Positions 8,802 through 18,290 of a DNA stretch of 64,000 bases are shown one piece after another. How positions within the stretch are numbered: position 1 is the stretch's first letter; each line of letters begins with the position of its first letter. Made by a program: the position numbers and the translations under genes. Origin of the DNA: a bacterium (GTDB lineage Bacteria > Bacillota > Bacilli > Lactobacillales > Streptococcaceae); contig CAJNCI010000002.1 of the NCBI GenBank assembly GCA_905221215.1, positions 259,459-323,458 of the forward strand, given 5' to 3'. The notes under the pieces are model-generated. The model was not told the DNA's origin, ran no database searches, and saw only the letters and a program-made list of their open reading frames with translations.

Positions 8802-10256
8802 ATGGAATGGACAACTGAGCGTCGTTACAGACTTTATCAAGATTGGACGCAAGAAGAAATTCAACATATAAAGGAAAATATGGCACAATCTCCATGGCAT
8901 ACTCATTACCATGTTGAGCCAAAAACAGGACTTCTCAACGACCCAAATGGCTTTTCTTACTTTGATGGGAAGTGGATTGTTTTTTATCAGAACTTTCCTT
9001 TTGGTGCAGCCCACGGTTTGAAATCTTGGGTGCAATTGGAAAGCGATGATTTGATTCACTTTAAAGAAACTGGAATCAAAGTTTTACCAGATACTCCATT
9101 AGATAGCCACGGTGCCTACTCTGGTTCTGCTATGCAATTTGGTGATCAGTTATTCCTATTCTATACAGGAAATGTTCGTGATGAAAACTGGATCCGTCAC
9201 CCATACCAAATTGGAGCTTTGATGGATAAGGATGGCAAAATTACAAAGATTGATGAGATCTTGATCGACCAGCCAGCAGACTCTACTGACCACTTCCGTG
9301 ATCCGCAAATTTTTAACTTCAAGGGCCAATACTATGCTATCGTCGGTGGACAGGACTTGGAGAAAAAAGGCTTCGTCCGTCTCTACAAGGCTGTTGACAA
9401 CGACTACACAAACTGGCAAGTTGTTGGCGACCTTGACTTTGCTAACGACCGCACTGCCTACATGATGGAATGTCCTAATCTGGTCTTTGTAGGGGAGCAA
9501 CCTGTCCTTCTCTACTGCCCACAAGGATTGGATAAAGATGTTCTAGACTACGATAATATCTATCCAAATATGTATAAAATTGGGGCTTCCTTTGACCCTG
9601 AAAATGCCAAAATGGTAGATGTGTCTCAACTCCAAAACATGGATTTTGGTTTTGAAGCCTATGCAACCCAAGCCTTCAACGCTCCTGATGGACGTGCTCT
9701 AGCAGTTAGCTGGCTTGGTTTGCCAGATGTTTCTTACCCATCTGACCGTTTTGACCACCAAGGAACCTTCTCTTTGGTCAAAGAACTAACTATCAAAGAT
9801 GGCAAACTCTACCAATACCCAGTCGCGACTATCAAGGACCTTCGTGCTTCTGAAGAAGCCTTCTCAAACCGTCCCCAAACCAATAACAGCTACGAACTTG
9901 AACTCAACTTGGAACCTAATAGCCAGAGCGAGATTGTCTTACTTGCTGATAAAGAAGGCAAGGGACTTTCCATCAACTTTGACCTTGCAAATGGTCAAGT
10001 GACAGTAGATCGTAGCCAGGCTGGTGAACAGTACGCTCAAGAATTTGGGACAACTCGCTCTTGCCCTATCGATAATCAGGCTACTACTGCTACAATTTTC
10101 ATTGATAACTCTGTCTTTGAAATTTTCATCAATAAAGGAGAAAAAGTATTTTCTGGTCGTGTCTTCCCACATGCGGACCAAAATGGTATCCTCATCAGGT
10201 CTGGAAACCCAACTGGAACTTACTATGAATTAGATTATGGTCGCAAAACTAACTGA
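8802..10256 (+). CDS. scrB: Sucrose-6-phosphate hydrolase (GH32)
   Basis: A 484-residue cytoplasmic GH32 enzyme that splits sucrose-6-phosphate into glucose-6-phosphate and fructose. The catalytic nucleophile motif LLNDPNGF (about residues 45-52), the transition-state motif FRDP (about 165-168) and the acid/base motif MMECPN (about 223-228) are all present, followed by the C-terminal beta-sandwich. The start at 8802 was chosen over out-of-frame ATGs at 8794 and 8798; GGAGGA lies eight bases before it. Its last 20 bp overlap scrR, so the two are translated from one message. There is no signal peptide, which fits the phosphorylated intracellular substrate. Confidence 0.95.
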   Translation: MEWTTERRYRLYQDWTQEEIQHIKENMAQSPWHTHYHVEPKTGLLNDPNGFSYFDGKWIVFYQNFPFGAAHGLKSWVQLESDDLIHFKETGIKVLPDTPLDSHGAYSGSAMQFGDQLFLFYTGNVRDENWIRHPYQIGALMDKDGKITKIDEILIDQPADSTDHFRDPQIFNFKGQYYAIVGGQDLEKKGFVRLYKAVDNDYTNWQVVGDLDFANDRTAYMMECPNLVFVGEQPVLLYCPQGLDKDVLDYDNIYPNMYKIGASFDPENAKMVDVSQLQNMDFGFEAYATQAFNAPDGRALAVSWLGLPDVSYPSDRFDHQGTFSLVKELTIKDGKLYQYPVATIKDLRASEEAFSNRPQTNNSYELELNLEPNSQSEIVLLADKEGKGLSINFDLANGQVTVDRSQAGEQYAQEFGTTRSCPIDNQATTATIFIDNSVFEIFINKGEKVFSGRVFPHADQNGILIRSGNPTGTYYELDYGRKTN

Positions 10257-11202
10257 TGTCGCCAAACTTGCAGGCGTCAGCCCTACTACCGTTTCTCGGG
10301 TTATCAATAAAAAAGGCTATCTCTCTGAGAAAACCATTCAAAAGGTAAATGAAGCCATGCGAGAATTGGGCTATAAACCCAATAATCTGGCTCGTAGTCT
10401 GCAAGGAAAATCAGCTAAGTTAATCGGCTTGATTTTCCCAAATATTTCCAACGTTTTCTATGCAGAATTGATTGATAAACTGGAACACCAACTCTTCAAA
10501 AATGGCTACAAGACCATCATCTGCAACAGCGAGCACGATTCTGAAAAGGAACGGGAGTACATCGAAATGCTGGAAGCCAATCAGGTAGACGGCATCATTT
10601 CTGGTAGTCACAACTTGGGAATCGAAGACTACAATCGCGTGACAGCGCCGATTATTTCCTTTGACCGAAACTTGTCTCCAGACATCCCTGTCGTTTCCTC
10701 TGACAACTATGCTGGTGGGGTTCTTGCTGCCCAGACTTTGGTTAAGACAGGCGCCCAGTCTATCATCATGATTACTGGGAATGACAATTCTAATTCGCCA
10801 ACTGGACTGCGCCACGCTGGCTTTGCTTCCATACTCCCAAAAGCTCCTATTATCAATGTTTCCAGTGACTTTTCTCCTGTCAGAAAAGAAATGGAAATCA
10901 AGAATATCTTGACCCGACAAAAACCAGATGCCATCTTTGCTTCGGATGATTTGACAGCTATTCTGGTCATCAAAATAGCTCAAGAATTGGGAATTTCTGT
11001 CCCTGAAGAGCTCAAGGTCATCGGCTACGATGGTACCTACTTTATCGAGAATTACTACCCTCATTTGACGACGATAAAACAACCTATGAAAGAGATTGCC
11101 CAACTCACTGTTGATCTCCTCTTGCAAAAGATCGAAGGCAAGGAAGTCGCAACAACCGGTTACTTCTTACCGGTTACTCTATTACCAGGAAAAAGTATTT
11201 AA
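10237..11202 (+). CDS. scrR: Sucrose operon repressor, LacI family
   Basis: A 321-residue LacI/GalR regulator. The N-terminal helix-turn-helix and hinge (TDVAKLAGVSPTTVSRVINK, residues 6-25, then YKPNNLARSL) are classic. The rest is a periplasmic-binding-protein-like sensor domain with the usual AIFASDDLTA and VIGYDG motifs. Overlap of its start with the end of scrB implies coupled expression. It probably represses the divergent scrA and scrB promoters and responds to sucrose-6-phosphate or fructose, as in other streptococci. Its stop codon is fused to the first bases of a BOX element. Confidence 0.93.
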   Translation: MVAKLTDVAKLAGVSPTTVSRVINKKGYLSEKTIQKVNEAMRELGYKPNNLARSLQGKSAKLIGLIFPNISNVFYAELIDKLEHQLFKNGYKTIICNSEHDSEKEREYIEMLEANQVDGIISGSHNLGIEDYNRVTAPIISFDRNLSPDIPVVSSDNYAGGVLAAQTLVKTGAQSIIMITGNDNSNSPTGLRHAGFASILPKAPIINVSSDFSPVRKEMEIKNILTRQKPDAIFASDDLTAILVIKIAQELGISVPEELKVIGYDGTYFIENYYPHLTTIKQPMKEIAQLTVDLLLQKIEGKEVATTGYFLPVTLLPGKSI

Positions 11203-11315
11203 TACTCTTCAAAAATCTCTTCAAACCACGTCAGCTTCCATCTGCCACCTCAAAGCAGTGCTTTGAGCAACCTGCGGCTAGCTTCCTAGTTTGCTCTTTG
11301 ATTTTCATTGAGTAT
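11202..11315 (+). repeat. BOX element (boxA - short boxB remnant - boxC)
   Basis: About 114 bp beginning ATACTCTTC, containing the boxA part with CTCTTCAAACCACGTCAGC, a shortened boxB-like hairpin (CCTCAAAGCAGTGCTTTGAG) and a full boxC ending CTTTGATTTTCATTGAGTAT. BOX elements are dispersed, non-autonomous, structured repeats of pneumococcus and its close relatives. The first base coincides with the last base of the scrR stop codon. Confidence 0.88.
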
Positions 11316-11325
11316 AAGCACAAGA

Positions 11326-11356
11326 AAACTCAGACTAATTCGTCTGAGTTTTTTTA
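11326..11356. terminator. Terminator between scrR and mvaA
   Basis: AAACTCAGAC / GTCTGAGTTT with a six-base loop and a seven-T run on the plus strand. It lies between converging transcription units and overlaps the last codon of mvaA. Confidence 0.85.
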
Positions 11357-12628
11357 TGATCTTAAGTTTTCGAGATAGCGCTGGGCTGTCTCTAGGTTAA
11401 AGGTTTTATCTGCGATAAGTTGCTCAACTAGGGGAGCTACCTCGGATTCACTAGCACCTGCAAGAAGTGCCAAGGATTTGGCCTGCAATTTCATGTGGCC
11501 TTGCTGGATGCCTGTACTCACCAAGGCTTTGAGGGCCGCAAAGTTTTGGGCAAGCCCGATAGACACGATAATCTGAGCCAATTCTTTGGCAGAAGGATTT
11601 CCCAGTAGTTCATGACTGAGCGCTACACGGGGGTTGAGGCCGATAGAGCCACCCTTAGTCGCTACAGGCATAGGTAGGGTCATCTGGCCCACCAATTCTT
11701 CTCTTTCAAGGTCCAGCGTCCATTGACTAAGACCTTGATAGCGCCCGTCTCGACTAGCAAATGCATGAGCACCAGCTTCGATGGCACGCCAGTCATTACC
11801 AGTGGCAATCAAAATGGCATCGATACCGTTAAAAATCCCTTTATTGTGGGTAGCTGCTCGATAAGGATCAGCCTGTGCAAACTGACTAGCCAAAGCCATT
11901 TTCTCTGCAATTTCTCGTCCTTGATCCTTTTGCTGGCTCAAGTAACGAAAGGCGATGCGGCAACTTGCAGTCACCAGAGAATCGGTCGCGTAGTTGGACA
12001 GAATCCCCATAAGACTCTGCCCCTGACTGAGTTCTTCTAAGACTGGTTTCAAAGCCTCCAGCATGGTGTTGAGCATATTAGCACCCATGGCTTCCTGGGT
12101 ATCGACATGGAGATAAACAACGAGAAAGTCTGTTTCGCCTTTGATCTGTTCTACATGCAAATCACGCGCCCCGCCTCCACGTTTAACGATAGAAGGATAG
12201 GCTTGATTGGCAAGTTCTAAAAGTTCTGTTTTCTTGCTTGCAATCTTCTCTTGCGCTTGTTCAGGAGCAGCAACTTGATAAAGGGCTACCTGACCGATCA
12301 TCTGGCGCTCATGGACTTGCGCAGTAAAACCGCCTGCACGCTTAATGATTTTACTGGCATAGCTGGCCGCAGCAACCACAGAGGGCTCTTCTGTCACATA
12401 GGGAACTGTGTATTCCTGACCATTGACAAGGACCTCTGGGACTAGCGAATAAGGCAGAGAAAAAGTTCCCACTACATTCTCACTCAGCTGGTCTGCGACA
12501 GTCACGCTAATCTGTTCATCCTGCTCCAAACTCGCTTGCTTCTCAGGACTAAGGAGCGCCTGAGCTTTTAACAGCTCAAGGCGCTCTTGGTATGATTTTT
12601 TAGAAAATCCATTCCAACTTATCTTCAT
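11354..12628 (-). CDS. mvaA: Hydroxymethylglutaryl-CoA reductase (class II, degradative-type fold)
   Basis: A 424-residue class II HMG-CoA reductase that makes mevalonate for isoprenoid (undecaprenyl and quinone) precursors in Gram-positive cocci. Visible active-site motifs are EEPSVVAAASYASK with the catalytic Glu near residue 80, RGGGARDLHV near 150, NKGIFNGIDAILIATGNDWR near 262-281, and a C-terminal SHELLG with the catalytic His. Its ATG overlaps the mvaS stop (TAATG at 12630-12626), showing strict translational coupling: synthase first, then reductase. No membrane anchor is present, as expected for class II. Confidence 0.95.
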   Translation of the reverse strand: MKISWNGFSKKSYQERLELLKAQALLSPEKQASLEQDEQISVTVADQLSENVVGTFSLPYSLVPEVLVNGQEYTVPYVTEEPSVVAAASYASKIIKRAGGFTAQVHERQMIGQVALYQVAAPEQAQEKIASKKTELLELANQAYPSIVKRGGGARDLHVEQIKGETDFLVVYLHVDTQEAMGANMLNTMLEALKPVLEELSQGQSLMGILSNYATDSLVTASCRIAFRYLSQQKDQGREIAEKMALASQFAQADPYRAATHNKGIFNGIDAILIATGNDWRAIEAGAHAFASRDGRYQGLSQWTLDLEREELVGQMTLPMPVATKGGSIGLNPRVALSHELLGNPSAKELAQIIVSIGLAQNFAALKALVSTGIQQGHMKLQAKSLALLAGASESEVAPLVEQLIADKTFNLETAQRYLENLRS

Positions 12629-13800
12629 TATTTTTCAACCTTGCTATAACGGCGTTGGTGGTCCACAATTTCAACCAAGGCAAAATCTTGATTTTCATAG
12701 CCAGCAAACTGGGCAGAGTTTGTTTCATCCAAGTCCACTTCCTCAAAGAAGACTTTTTCATAATCTGCAACGGATAGGGCAGTTCGTTGGTTGAGCTTAT
12801 TCAAGCGGTCTTTATCCAGATAAGCTTCATATCCTTCAACCAATTCACCACTGAAGAACTCAGCCACAGCACCACTTCCGTAACTATAAAGGGCGATTTT
12901 ATCCCCAGCCTTCAAGCTATCTGTATTTTCCAAGAGAGATAAAAGTCCTAGGAAAAGTGAACCAGTGTAGATGTTCCCCACCTTTTGACTGTAGAGAATA
13001 GACTGGTCAAAATGCTTTTGCAAGAGGTCTTTTTTCTCTTGAGGCAGGTTCTTATCCATGATTTTTTTCAAGCCTTTTAGCGCTAATTTAGGATAAGGCA
13101 AATGGAAGCAAACAGCCGCAAAATCATCTAAAGTAAGCTGGTAGCGTTTTTGATATTCAAGCCAAGTCGTTTTCAAACTATCCAAATATTGTTGGGTAGA
13201 ATAGACACCATTTACATAAGGAGTTGTTGAGTAATTTGGACGCCAGAAATCCATGATGTCACGAGTTTGAGCCACATTGTCATTATTAAAGGCCATAATG
13301 CGTGGATTTTGTGTAATCAACATAGCGACACTTCCAGCACCCTGAGTTGGTTCTCCCGGAGTTTCAATACCATATTTGGCAATATCACTGGCAATAACCA
13401 AAACTTTGGACTCTGGAGAATTTTCCACATGCAATTTGGCATAATGAAGGGCAGCTGTCGCTCCATAGCAGGCTTCTTTGATCTCGAAACTACGAGCAAA
13501 GGGCTGGATGCCCAGCAAGCCATGCACAAAGACAGCTGCAGCCTTACTCTGGTCAATTCCTGACTCGGTAGCCACAATGACCATATCGATTTCTTGTCTT
13601 TCTTGCTCAGTTAAAATAGAGTCACTTGCACTGGCCGCCAAGGTCACGATATCCTCAGTTAGGGGCGCAATACTCAATTCCTTGAGCAAGAGTCCTTTAC
13701 TTAATTTTTCAGGGTCAATTCCCCTCGCTTCTGCTAAGTCTTGTAATTTCAAGACATATTGACTGGTCGCAAAACCAATCTTATCAATACCGATTGTCAT
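12628..13800 (-). CDS. mvaS: Hydroxymethylglutaryl-CoA synthase
   Basis: Condenses acetyl-CoA with acetoacetyl-CoA, the step before MvaA. The catalytic cysteine lies in EIKEACYGATAALH (about residue 108 of the 390-residue form); the Glu and His motifs (ESGIDQS; CFHLPYPK) are present. I start it at ATG 13800 because AGAGG lies just before it and MTIGIDKIGF is the usual family start. An upstream in-frame ATG at 13824 would add eight residues but has no ribosome site and lies close to a candidate -10 box (GATAAAAT). It forms a two-gene operon with mvaA. Confidence 0.94.
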   Translation of the reverse strand: MTIGIDKIGFATSQYVLKLQDLAEARGIDPEKLSKGLLLKELSIAPLTEDIVTLAASASDSILTEQERQEIDMVIVATESGIDQSKAAAVFVHGLLGIQPFARSFEIKEACYGATAALHYAKLHVENSPESKVLVIASDIAKYGIETPGEPTQGAGSVAMLITQNPRIMAFNNDNVAQTRDIMDFWRPNYSTTPYVNGVYSTQQYLDSLKTTWLEYQKRYQLTLDDFAAVCFHLPYPKLALKGLKKIMDKNLPQEKKDLLQKHFDQSILYSQKVGNIYTGSLFLGLLSLLENTDSLKAGDKIALYSYGSGAVAEFFSGELVEGYEAYLDKDRLNKLNQRTALSVADYEKVFFEEVDLDETNSAQFAGYENQDFALVEIVDHQRRYSKVEK

Positions 13801-13873
13801 ATTTACCTCTGTTTTATCATTCATGTAAAAAATCGTTCTATACTATTTTATCACAAATGGCAGTAAAAGAGAG

Positions 13874-13904
13874 AAAAAAGACTTGATTCACCAAATCAAG
13901 TCTC
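13874..13904 (-). terminator. Terminator after small secreted protein gene
   Basis: GACTTGATT / AATCAAGTC hairpin with a six-T run on the minus strand, 27 bp past the stop of the 103-residue gene. Confidence 0.85.
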
Positions 13905-13930
13905 TTGTTAGTCATAGTTTTAAATAATGA

Positions 13931-14242
13931 TTAGTTGCTATAGAGTTCACCAACATAAGTAGCTTTATAAGCCCCATTCTCAGTTATCAGTTCCTGGAGG
14001 ATTAAATTTCCCGAGTAAGTCCTTCCCATCTCATCTACAAATTCTTGATAAAACTGACTAGTAGGAATTTCTCTGATATCCTTATCAAATATCTTGTCAA
14101 GTGTTTTACTAACCTTCTCAGCAATCAACTGATGCTCTTGCAATCCACTTTGAAACTCTGAGCCTGAACTAGAAACCATGACTGGAATAAACAACAAAGT
14201 CAGTAGACTTACAGACAATAAGGAAAATAGTAATTTTTTCAT
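13931..14242 (-). CDS. Small secreted protein of unknown function
   Basis: A 103-residue protein with a clear Sec signal peptide: MKKLLF, then a hydrophobic core (about residues 4-22) and a likely cleavage after VMVSSSGS. There is no lipobox cysteine and no LPXTG, so it should be released. The mature part of about 75 residues is charged and ends TYVGELYSN. I do not recognise a family. It has an excellent stand-alone promoter (TTGACA-17-TATTCT), a strong AAGGAGG ribosome site and its own terminator, so it is a monocistronic gene. A cre-like sequence inside the promoter spacer suggests carbon-source control. Confidence 0.75.
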   Translation of the reverse strand: MKKLLFSLLSVSLLTLLFIPVMVSSSGSEFQSGLQEHQLIAEKVSKTLDKIFDKDIREIPTSQFYQEFVDEMGRTYSGNLILQELITENGAYKATYVGELYSN

Positions 14243-14265
14243 GATTTTTCCTCCTTTCTATATAT

Positions 14266-14294
14266 AGAATACTACATAGAGAAAGCGCTGTCAA
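14266..14294 (-). promoter_or_regulatory. Promoter of the small secreted protein, with cre-like spacer
   Basis: Minus-strand TTGACA (14294-14289), 17-bp spacer, TATTCT (14271-14266). The spacer carries GCGCTTTC; the read TGACAGCGCTTTCT matches the cre consensus with two mismatches, overlapping the polymerase site. Confidence 0.7.
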
Positions 14295-14348
14295 TTTATT
14301 TGTCTTATTTTTCAGAAAATTCTTTTGTTTCTGAAAACTCTACGATAC

Positions 14349-14789
14349 TCAATGTGTTTTTATATAATGATACAGTCTGAGAATTACTGTTCCGCTAGCC
14401 ATGCCAATAGAGATTACCAGAGCCAACATGACAACTAAAGTTGCACTGGCAATGGCGTGACTATAGTCTCCTGTCACAAAAAAGGCAGTTGTCCGATAAG
14501 ACAGGTATCCCGGGACCAGAGGGGCCAAGATAGCCAAGATAAAGACCACAGCAGGGGTCTTGTAAAGAATACTTAAAATCTGACTGACACAAGAACCAAT
14601 AATAGCGGCAATGAAGGTAGCTACAATGACATTGGTTGGTTCCTTGAGCAAGAGATAGATTAGCCAGACAGCCATGCCCAAAATCCCTCCCGGTAAGAGC
14701 ATGGACCGTTGAACATTGAGTACGATTAAAAAAGTGATGATAGCAAGAAGACTTGCTACTGCTTGTAATAAAAAGGTTGTTAGTGTCAT
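14349..14789 (-). CDS. YjjB-like subunit of a two-part exporter (ThrE_2 family)
   Basis: A 146-residue membrane protein with four to five hydrophobic helices (about residues 5-25, 30-50, 53-75, 78-100, 115-140). It matches the C-terminal half of ThrE-type transporters, the small YjjB-like partner of YjjP. It follows the YjjP-like gene with a single base between stop and start, the standard arrangement for this pair. ThrE proteins export threonine/serine and E. coli YjjP-YjjB exports succinate; the substrate here is not readable from sequence. Confidence 0.83.
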   Translation of the reverse strand: MTLTTFLLQAVASLLAIITFLIVLNVQRSMLLPGGILGMAVWLIYLLLKEPTNVIVATFIAAIIGSCVSQILSILYKTPAVVFILAILAPLVPGYLSYRTTAFFVTGDYSHAIASATLVVMLALVISIGMASGTVILRLYHYIKTH

Positions 14790-14790
14790 A

Positions 14791-15549
14791 TTAGTTCATC
14801 AATACCAAGGCGACAGAAGTTCCTGCCCCTAAAGCAAGGGTAATGAGCAGGGATTCAAACATCTTACTCATACCAGAGTTTATGTGGTTGGTCATAATAT
14901 CCCGAACCGCATTGGTCAAGGCAATACCTGGTACAAAAGGCATGACCGCACCAGCTATAATCAAATCTGCCGTTGAGGGAAAGCCTGTGTAGCGAGCCCA
15001 AAACTGAGCTATCATCCCAAAGACAAAGGCTCCAGCAAAGGCTGTCACAAAGGGAATTCGGATAAACTTCTCCACATAAAGGGAAAAGGCAAAACCAAAT
15101 AAGGTAGCCACTCCTGCCCCAAGTGCGTCGTAGATATTTCCACTAAACATAATTGAAAAGAAGGGGGCACTAAAGGTCGCAGCCAAAGTTACCTGCAACT
15201 TGGTATAGGGAAGGGGTTGAGCTTGCAAGGCCTTCAATTGCTTAAAGGCTGTTTCTAAATCAATCTGCCCCCCAACCAGCTGACGAGAAATCTGGTTCAC
15301 ATCGCAGACTTTTTCGATGTTATAAGAAGAGGAGGTCACGCGCTTCATACGAGAAATATTGGTATTTTCAATCGAGAAAAAGATTGCAGCAGGCATGGCA
15401 AGAACATTGCAATCCACAATCCCCTGCGAATGCGCGATTCGAATCATGGTATCTTCTACACGATGGATTTCTGAGCCACTTTTTAGGAGAATAGTCCCCG
15501 CTAGCATAATCACATCGATGATGGCATTTAATTCTCTTGATTCTTCCAT
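14791..15549 (-). CDS. YjjP-like subunit of a two-part exporter (ThrE/DUF1212 family)
   Basis: A 252-residue protein. A soluble N-terminal part of about 115 residues carries the DUF1212 motif SGSEIHRVEDTMIRIA (about 24-39); the C-terminal half has five membrane helices, including TADLIIAGAVMPFVPGIALT. Partner of the downstream YjjB-like gene. The ATG at 15549 is preceded by AAAGGAGG. The unit starts just downstream of the stkP terminator. Confidence 0.85.
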   Translation of the reverse strand: MEESRELNAIIDVIMLAGTILLKSGSEIHRVEDTMIRIAHSQGIVDCNVLAMPAAIFFSIENTNISRMKRVTSSSYNIEKVCDVNQISRQLVGGQIDLETAFKQLKALQAQPLPYTKLQVTLAATFSAPFFSIMFSGNIYDALGAGVATLFGFAFSLYVEKFIRIPFVTAFAGAFVFGMIAQFWARYTGFPSTADLIIAGAVMPFVPGIALTNAVRDIMTNHINSGMSKMFESLLITLALGAGTSVALVLMN

Positions 15550-15598
15550 GCTTGCCTCCTTTTATCAACTCCTTCTATTCTATCACAAATCTGGAGTC

Positions 15599-15635
15599 AA
15601 AAAAAATCTTTGCCATGAAATCATGACAAAGATTC
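15599..15635 (-). terminator. Terminator of the gmk-stkP operon
   Basis: AATCTTTGTCATGA / TCATGGCAAAGATT hairpin, one mismatch, followed by eight T on the minus strand, starting three bases after the stkP stop. Confidence 0.88.
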
Positions 15636-15637
15636 GT

Positions 15638-17539
15638 TTAATCACGTGAATTTTCGTGGTTGCCTTCACTACTTGATTGAGTCGTAGCAGGTGCATTCCC
15701 TCGTTGATTTCCTTGTTGGTTCCCCTGACTTGGTGTCGTAGTAGAACCTTGGTTTCCACGTTGGGATGGTGCTGATGATGACGTTGACGGCGGTGTTTTT
15801 GGTTTGTAGATTGAAATCTTGACGCGCGTCTTAGTCAAATCAACCTTTTCACCCGCCTTTGGACTCTGTTCAACGACTGTACCCTCAGCAGTTCCATCAG
15901 GAGCTGTCGACACTTCTACAACTTCAATATTGGCTTCTTTAATACCGACAATTTGAACGAGATTGTTTTTAGTAAATTCAAGACTAGATCCTATATAACT
16001 TGGCATGGCAACGCTGGTTACTTTCTTAGCAACGGTTAAGGTAATCGTTGAGGCCTTGCTCAAATCATAGGTTGTTCCGGCAGCTGGACTCTGTCTGAGA
16101 ACAGTTCCTGCTTCGCTCTCACTTGATTCCTCTTCCTCAATCTTGATGAGATTTTCAGGAACCTTCTTCTGCTTGAGTTCTGCGATAACATCTGTCGATT
16201 TACGGCCGATATAGTTACTCAATTGGAAGGATTGCTTGCCTGATGAGACAACCAAATTGATTTTCGAACCTTCTTTTCGAGTCTTTCCAGCTTCAGGATC
16301 TGTACGGATAATCCGCCCTTCTTCCACCTTTTCACTAGCCTCTGATTTCTCCTCGCCAATCTCAAAATTGGCTTTCTTGAGGGTTTCCTTGGCCTCCGCA
16401 ACTGTCTGACCTGTCACATCTGGAATGGCAATGGTTGCAGGAGTTCTGGATAATATCCAAACAAGAGAAGCTGCCACCAATACAATGCTAGCCAACAAGA
16501 TCATATACCGAACTCTAAATTTCCGTTTCTTAACAGGCTTGCTTGCGTAATTTTCTTCTGAAACATGCTGACTCGGCTTCGCAGTCTGTGGCTTCGGACT
16601 TTGTGTTTGCACCTTAGGAATTGAGGTCAAGGTACTCTGGGATACTTTTGGTAGTGTCTTGGTGTCCGCCTTAGTCGTATCATTAAATATCAGTTTAGGT
16701 TCATTACGACGATTATAAGACAAACTACTAGACAAGTCCACATACATCTCTGCAACTGACTGATAACGATCTGTCAATTTCTTGGCAGTTGCCTTGATGA
16801 CAACATTCTCCAAAGCCTGAGGCACAGATGGATTTTCATCAATAACTGACGGCAGTGGTTTCTGGAAATGCTGAAGGGCAATGGTCACCGCGCTATCCCC
16901 ATCATAAGGGATATGGCCAGTCAGCATCTCATAGAAAATAATCCCCATGGCATAGATATCACTCTGCACAGTTGCTTTAGAGCCACGCGCCTGCTCTGGT
17001 GACAAGTAATGAACTGAGCCCAGCATAGAGTTAGTCTGAGTCAGACTCGTCTCTGCAAAGGCGACCGCAATCCCAAAGTCTGTGACCTTGGCAGTCCCAT
17101 CTGGTGTCAAAAGGATATTTTGAGGTTTCAAGTCCCTATGGACAATTCCTCGAGTATGGGCTAAGCGCATAGCCAAGAGAATTTGCCCCATGATACGGAC
17201 AGCTTCTTCATTAGAAAGAGGATAGTGTTCCTTGATATAGCGTTTAAGGTCCAGTCCAGCAACATACTCCATTGCAAGATACTGTTGACCGTCTTCCTCA
17301 CCAATATCTGTTATCCGAACGATATGAGGATGGTCTAGATCTGCCATAGCTCTCGCTTCACGCTGAAAACGAGCTACAGCTATCGGGTCCGTCTGGTAGT
17401 TGGTCCTCAGGACCTTCACTGCCACTTCTTCTCCGTCTAGAATTAAATCCTTGGCCAAATAGACATCTGCCATGCCTCCTCGGCCAATCTGTTTCACAAT
17501 CCGATAGCGTCCGGCAAAAATCTTGCCGATTTGGATCAT
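15638..17539 (-). CDS. stkP: Serine/threonine protein kinase with three PASTA domains (StkP/PrkC)
   Basis: A 633-residue membrane kinase that senses peptidoglycan/lipid II and coordinates septal wall synthesis. Kinase domain: glycine loop GRGGMADVY, Lys42, HRDLKPQN with Asp136, DFG at 154-156. A Lys-rich juxtamembrane stretch precedes a single helix (about 345-363). Three extracellular PASTA repeats follow (369-435, 436-506, 507-579), then a Ser/Thr/Gln/Asn/Gly-rich tail (582-633). The pneumococcal protein is about 659 residues with four PASTA domains; here the fourth is absent and the tail takes its place, with no frameshift visible and a terminator directly after. Its start overlaps the phpP stop by 4 bp (ATGA). 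Confidence 0.95.
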   Translation of the reverse strand: MIQIGKIFAGRYRIVKQIGRGGMADVYLAKDLILDGEEVAVKVLRTNYQTDPIAVARFQREARAMADLDHPHIVRITDIGEEDGQQYLAMEYVAGLDLKRYIKEHYPLSNEEAVRIMGQILLAMRLAHTRGIVHRDLKPQNILLTPDGTAKVTDFGIAVAFAETSLTQTNSMLGSVHYLSPEQARGSKATVQSDIYAMGIIFYEMLTGHIPYDGDSAVTIALQHFQKPLPSVIDENPSVPQALENVVIKATAKKLTDRYQSVAEMYVDLSSSLSYNRRNEPKLIFNDTTKADTKTLPKVSQSTLTSIPKVQTQSPKPQTAKPSQHVSEENYASKPVKKRKFRVRYMILLASIVLVAASLVWILSRTPATIAIPDVTGQTVAEAKETLKKANFEIGEEKSEASEKVEEGRIIRTDPEAGKTRKEGSKINLVVSSGKQSFQLSNYIGRKSTDVIAELKQKKVPENLIKIEEEESSESEAGTVLRQSPAAGTTYDLSKASTITLTVAKKVTSVAMPSYIGSSLEFTKNNLVQIVGIKEANIEVVEVSTAPDGTAEGTVVEQSPKAGEKVDLTKTRVKISIYKPKTPPSTSSSAPSQRGNQGSTTTPSQGNQQGNQRGNAPATTQSSSEGNHENSRD

Positions 17540-18276
17540 TCTGCATCCTCCTCGTTCATAGAAACAAGGGCAACCGTAATGTTGTCTAAACCTCCTGCAT
17601 TGTTAGCAAAACGCACAAGCGTCGCTGTTTTATCTGCCAAAGGAATATCACTGGTTACAATATCACAAATCTCACTGCCTGAAATCATGTTAGTCAAACC
17701 ATCACTATTGAGCAAGAGATAGTCACCTGGCTCAAGGGTAATCATTCCAAAATCAGGTTGAACTTCATCTTTTTGACCGATAGATTGAGTAATAATATTT
17801 TTCTGTGGATGACTGGCTGCTTCTTCTGGTGTCAATTGACCTGCCTTAAGCAATTCATTGACCAAGGAATGGTCGCTCGTTAACTGGTGGTATTCTTCCC
17901 CACGAATCAAACCGATACGAGAATCCCCAATATGGGCATAGATAGCCTGATTACCAATAATAGCAACAGCTTCTAGAGTTGTTCCCATTCCTTTATAGGC
18001 ATCATCTTGTCCAAGTTGATGAATCTTTTGATTTTCAATTTCTAGGTAATGGGCGAACCATTCACGCACTTCATTGACTGTATCGATCTGGGTATCAACC
18101 CAAGCTATACCAAGGTCTGTTACCGCCATTTCACTAGCGATATTCCCTGCGCGATGACCTCCCATCCCATCAGCTAAAATAATCATGGTACGCCCAGCTC
18201 TATTGACATAGTGGTTGACATAGTCTTGGTTATTTGTCCGTTTCTGACCAACATCTGTTAATAATGAAATTTCCAT
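17536..18276 (-). CDS. phpP: PP2C-type protein phosphatase, partner of StkP
   Basis: A 246-residue PPM/PP2C phosphatase that reverses StkP phosphorylation. The metal-binding motifs are intact: TNNQD near residue 14-18, ADGMGGH at 35-41, GDSRIGL near 118, SDGLTNM near 192 and DNITVALV near the end. It is cytoplasmic, with no membrane segment. It sits between rsmB (15-bp gap) and stkP (4-bp overlap), so kinase and phosphatase are made from one message. Confidence 0.95.
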   Translation of the reverse strand: MEISLLTDVGQKRTNNQDYVNHYVNRAGRTMIILADGMGGHRAGNIASEMAVTDLGIAWVDTQIDTVNEVREWFAHYLEIENQKIHQLGQDDAYKGMGTTLEAVAIIGNQAIYAHIGDSRIGLIRGEEYHQLTSDHSLVNELLKAGQLTPEEAASHPQKNIITQSIGQKDEVQPDFGMITLEPGDYLLLNSDGLTNMISGSEICDIVTSDIPLADKTATLVRFANNAGGLDNITVALVSMNEEDAE

Positions 18277-18290
18277 GTGTCAGTTCCTTC

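Noticed and set aside
10420..11127. 235-codon minus-strand frame over scrR
   Set aside because: Antisense shadow of a clear LacI-family gene.
15638..15800. Frameshift removing the fourth PASTA domain of StkP
   Set aside because: The tail is a clean low-complexity reading frame followed at once by a terminator; no PASTA remnant is seen in other frames.
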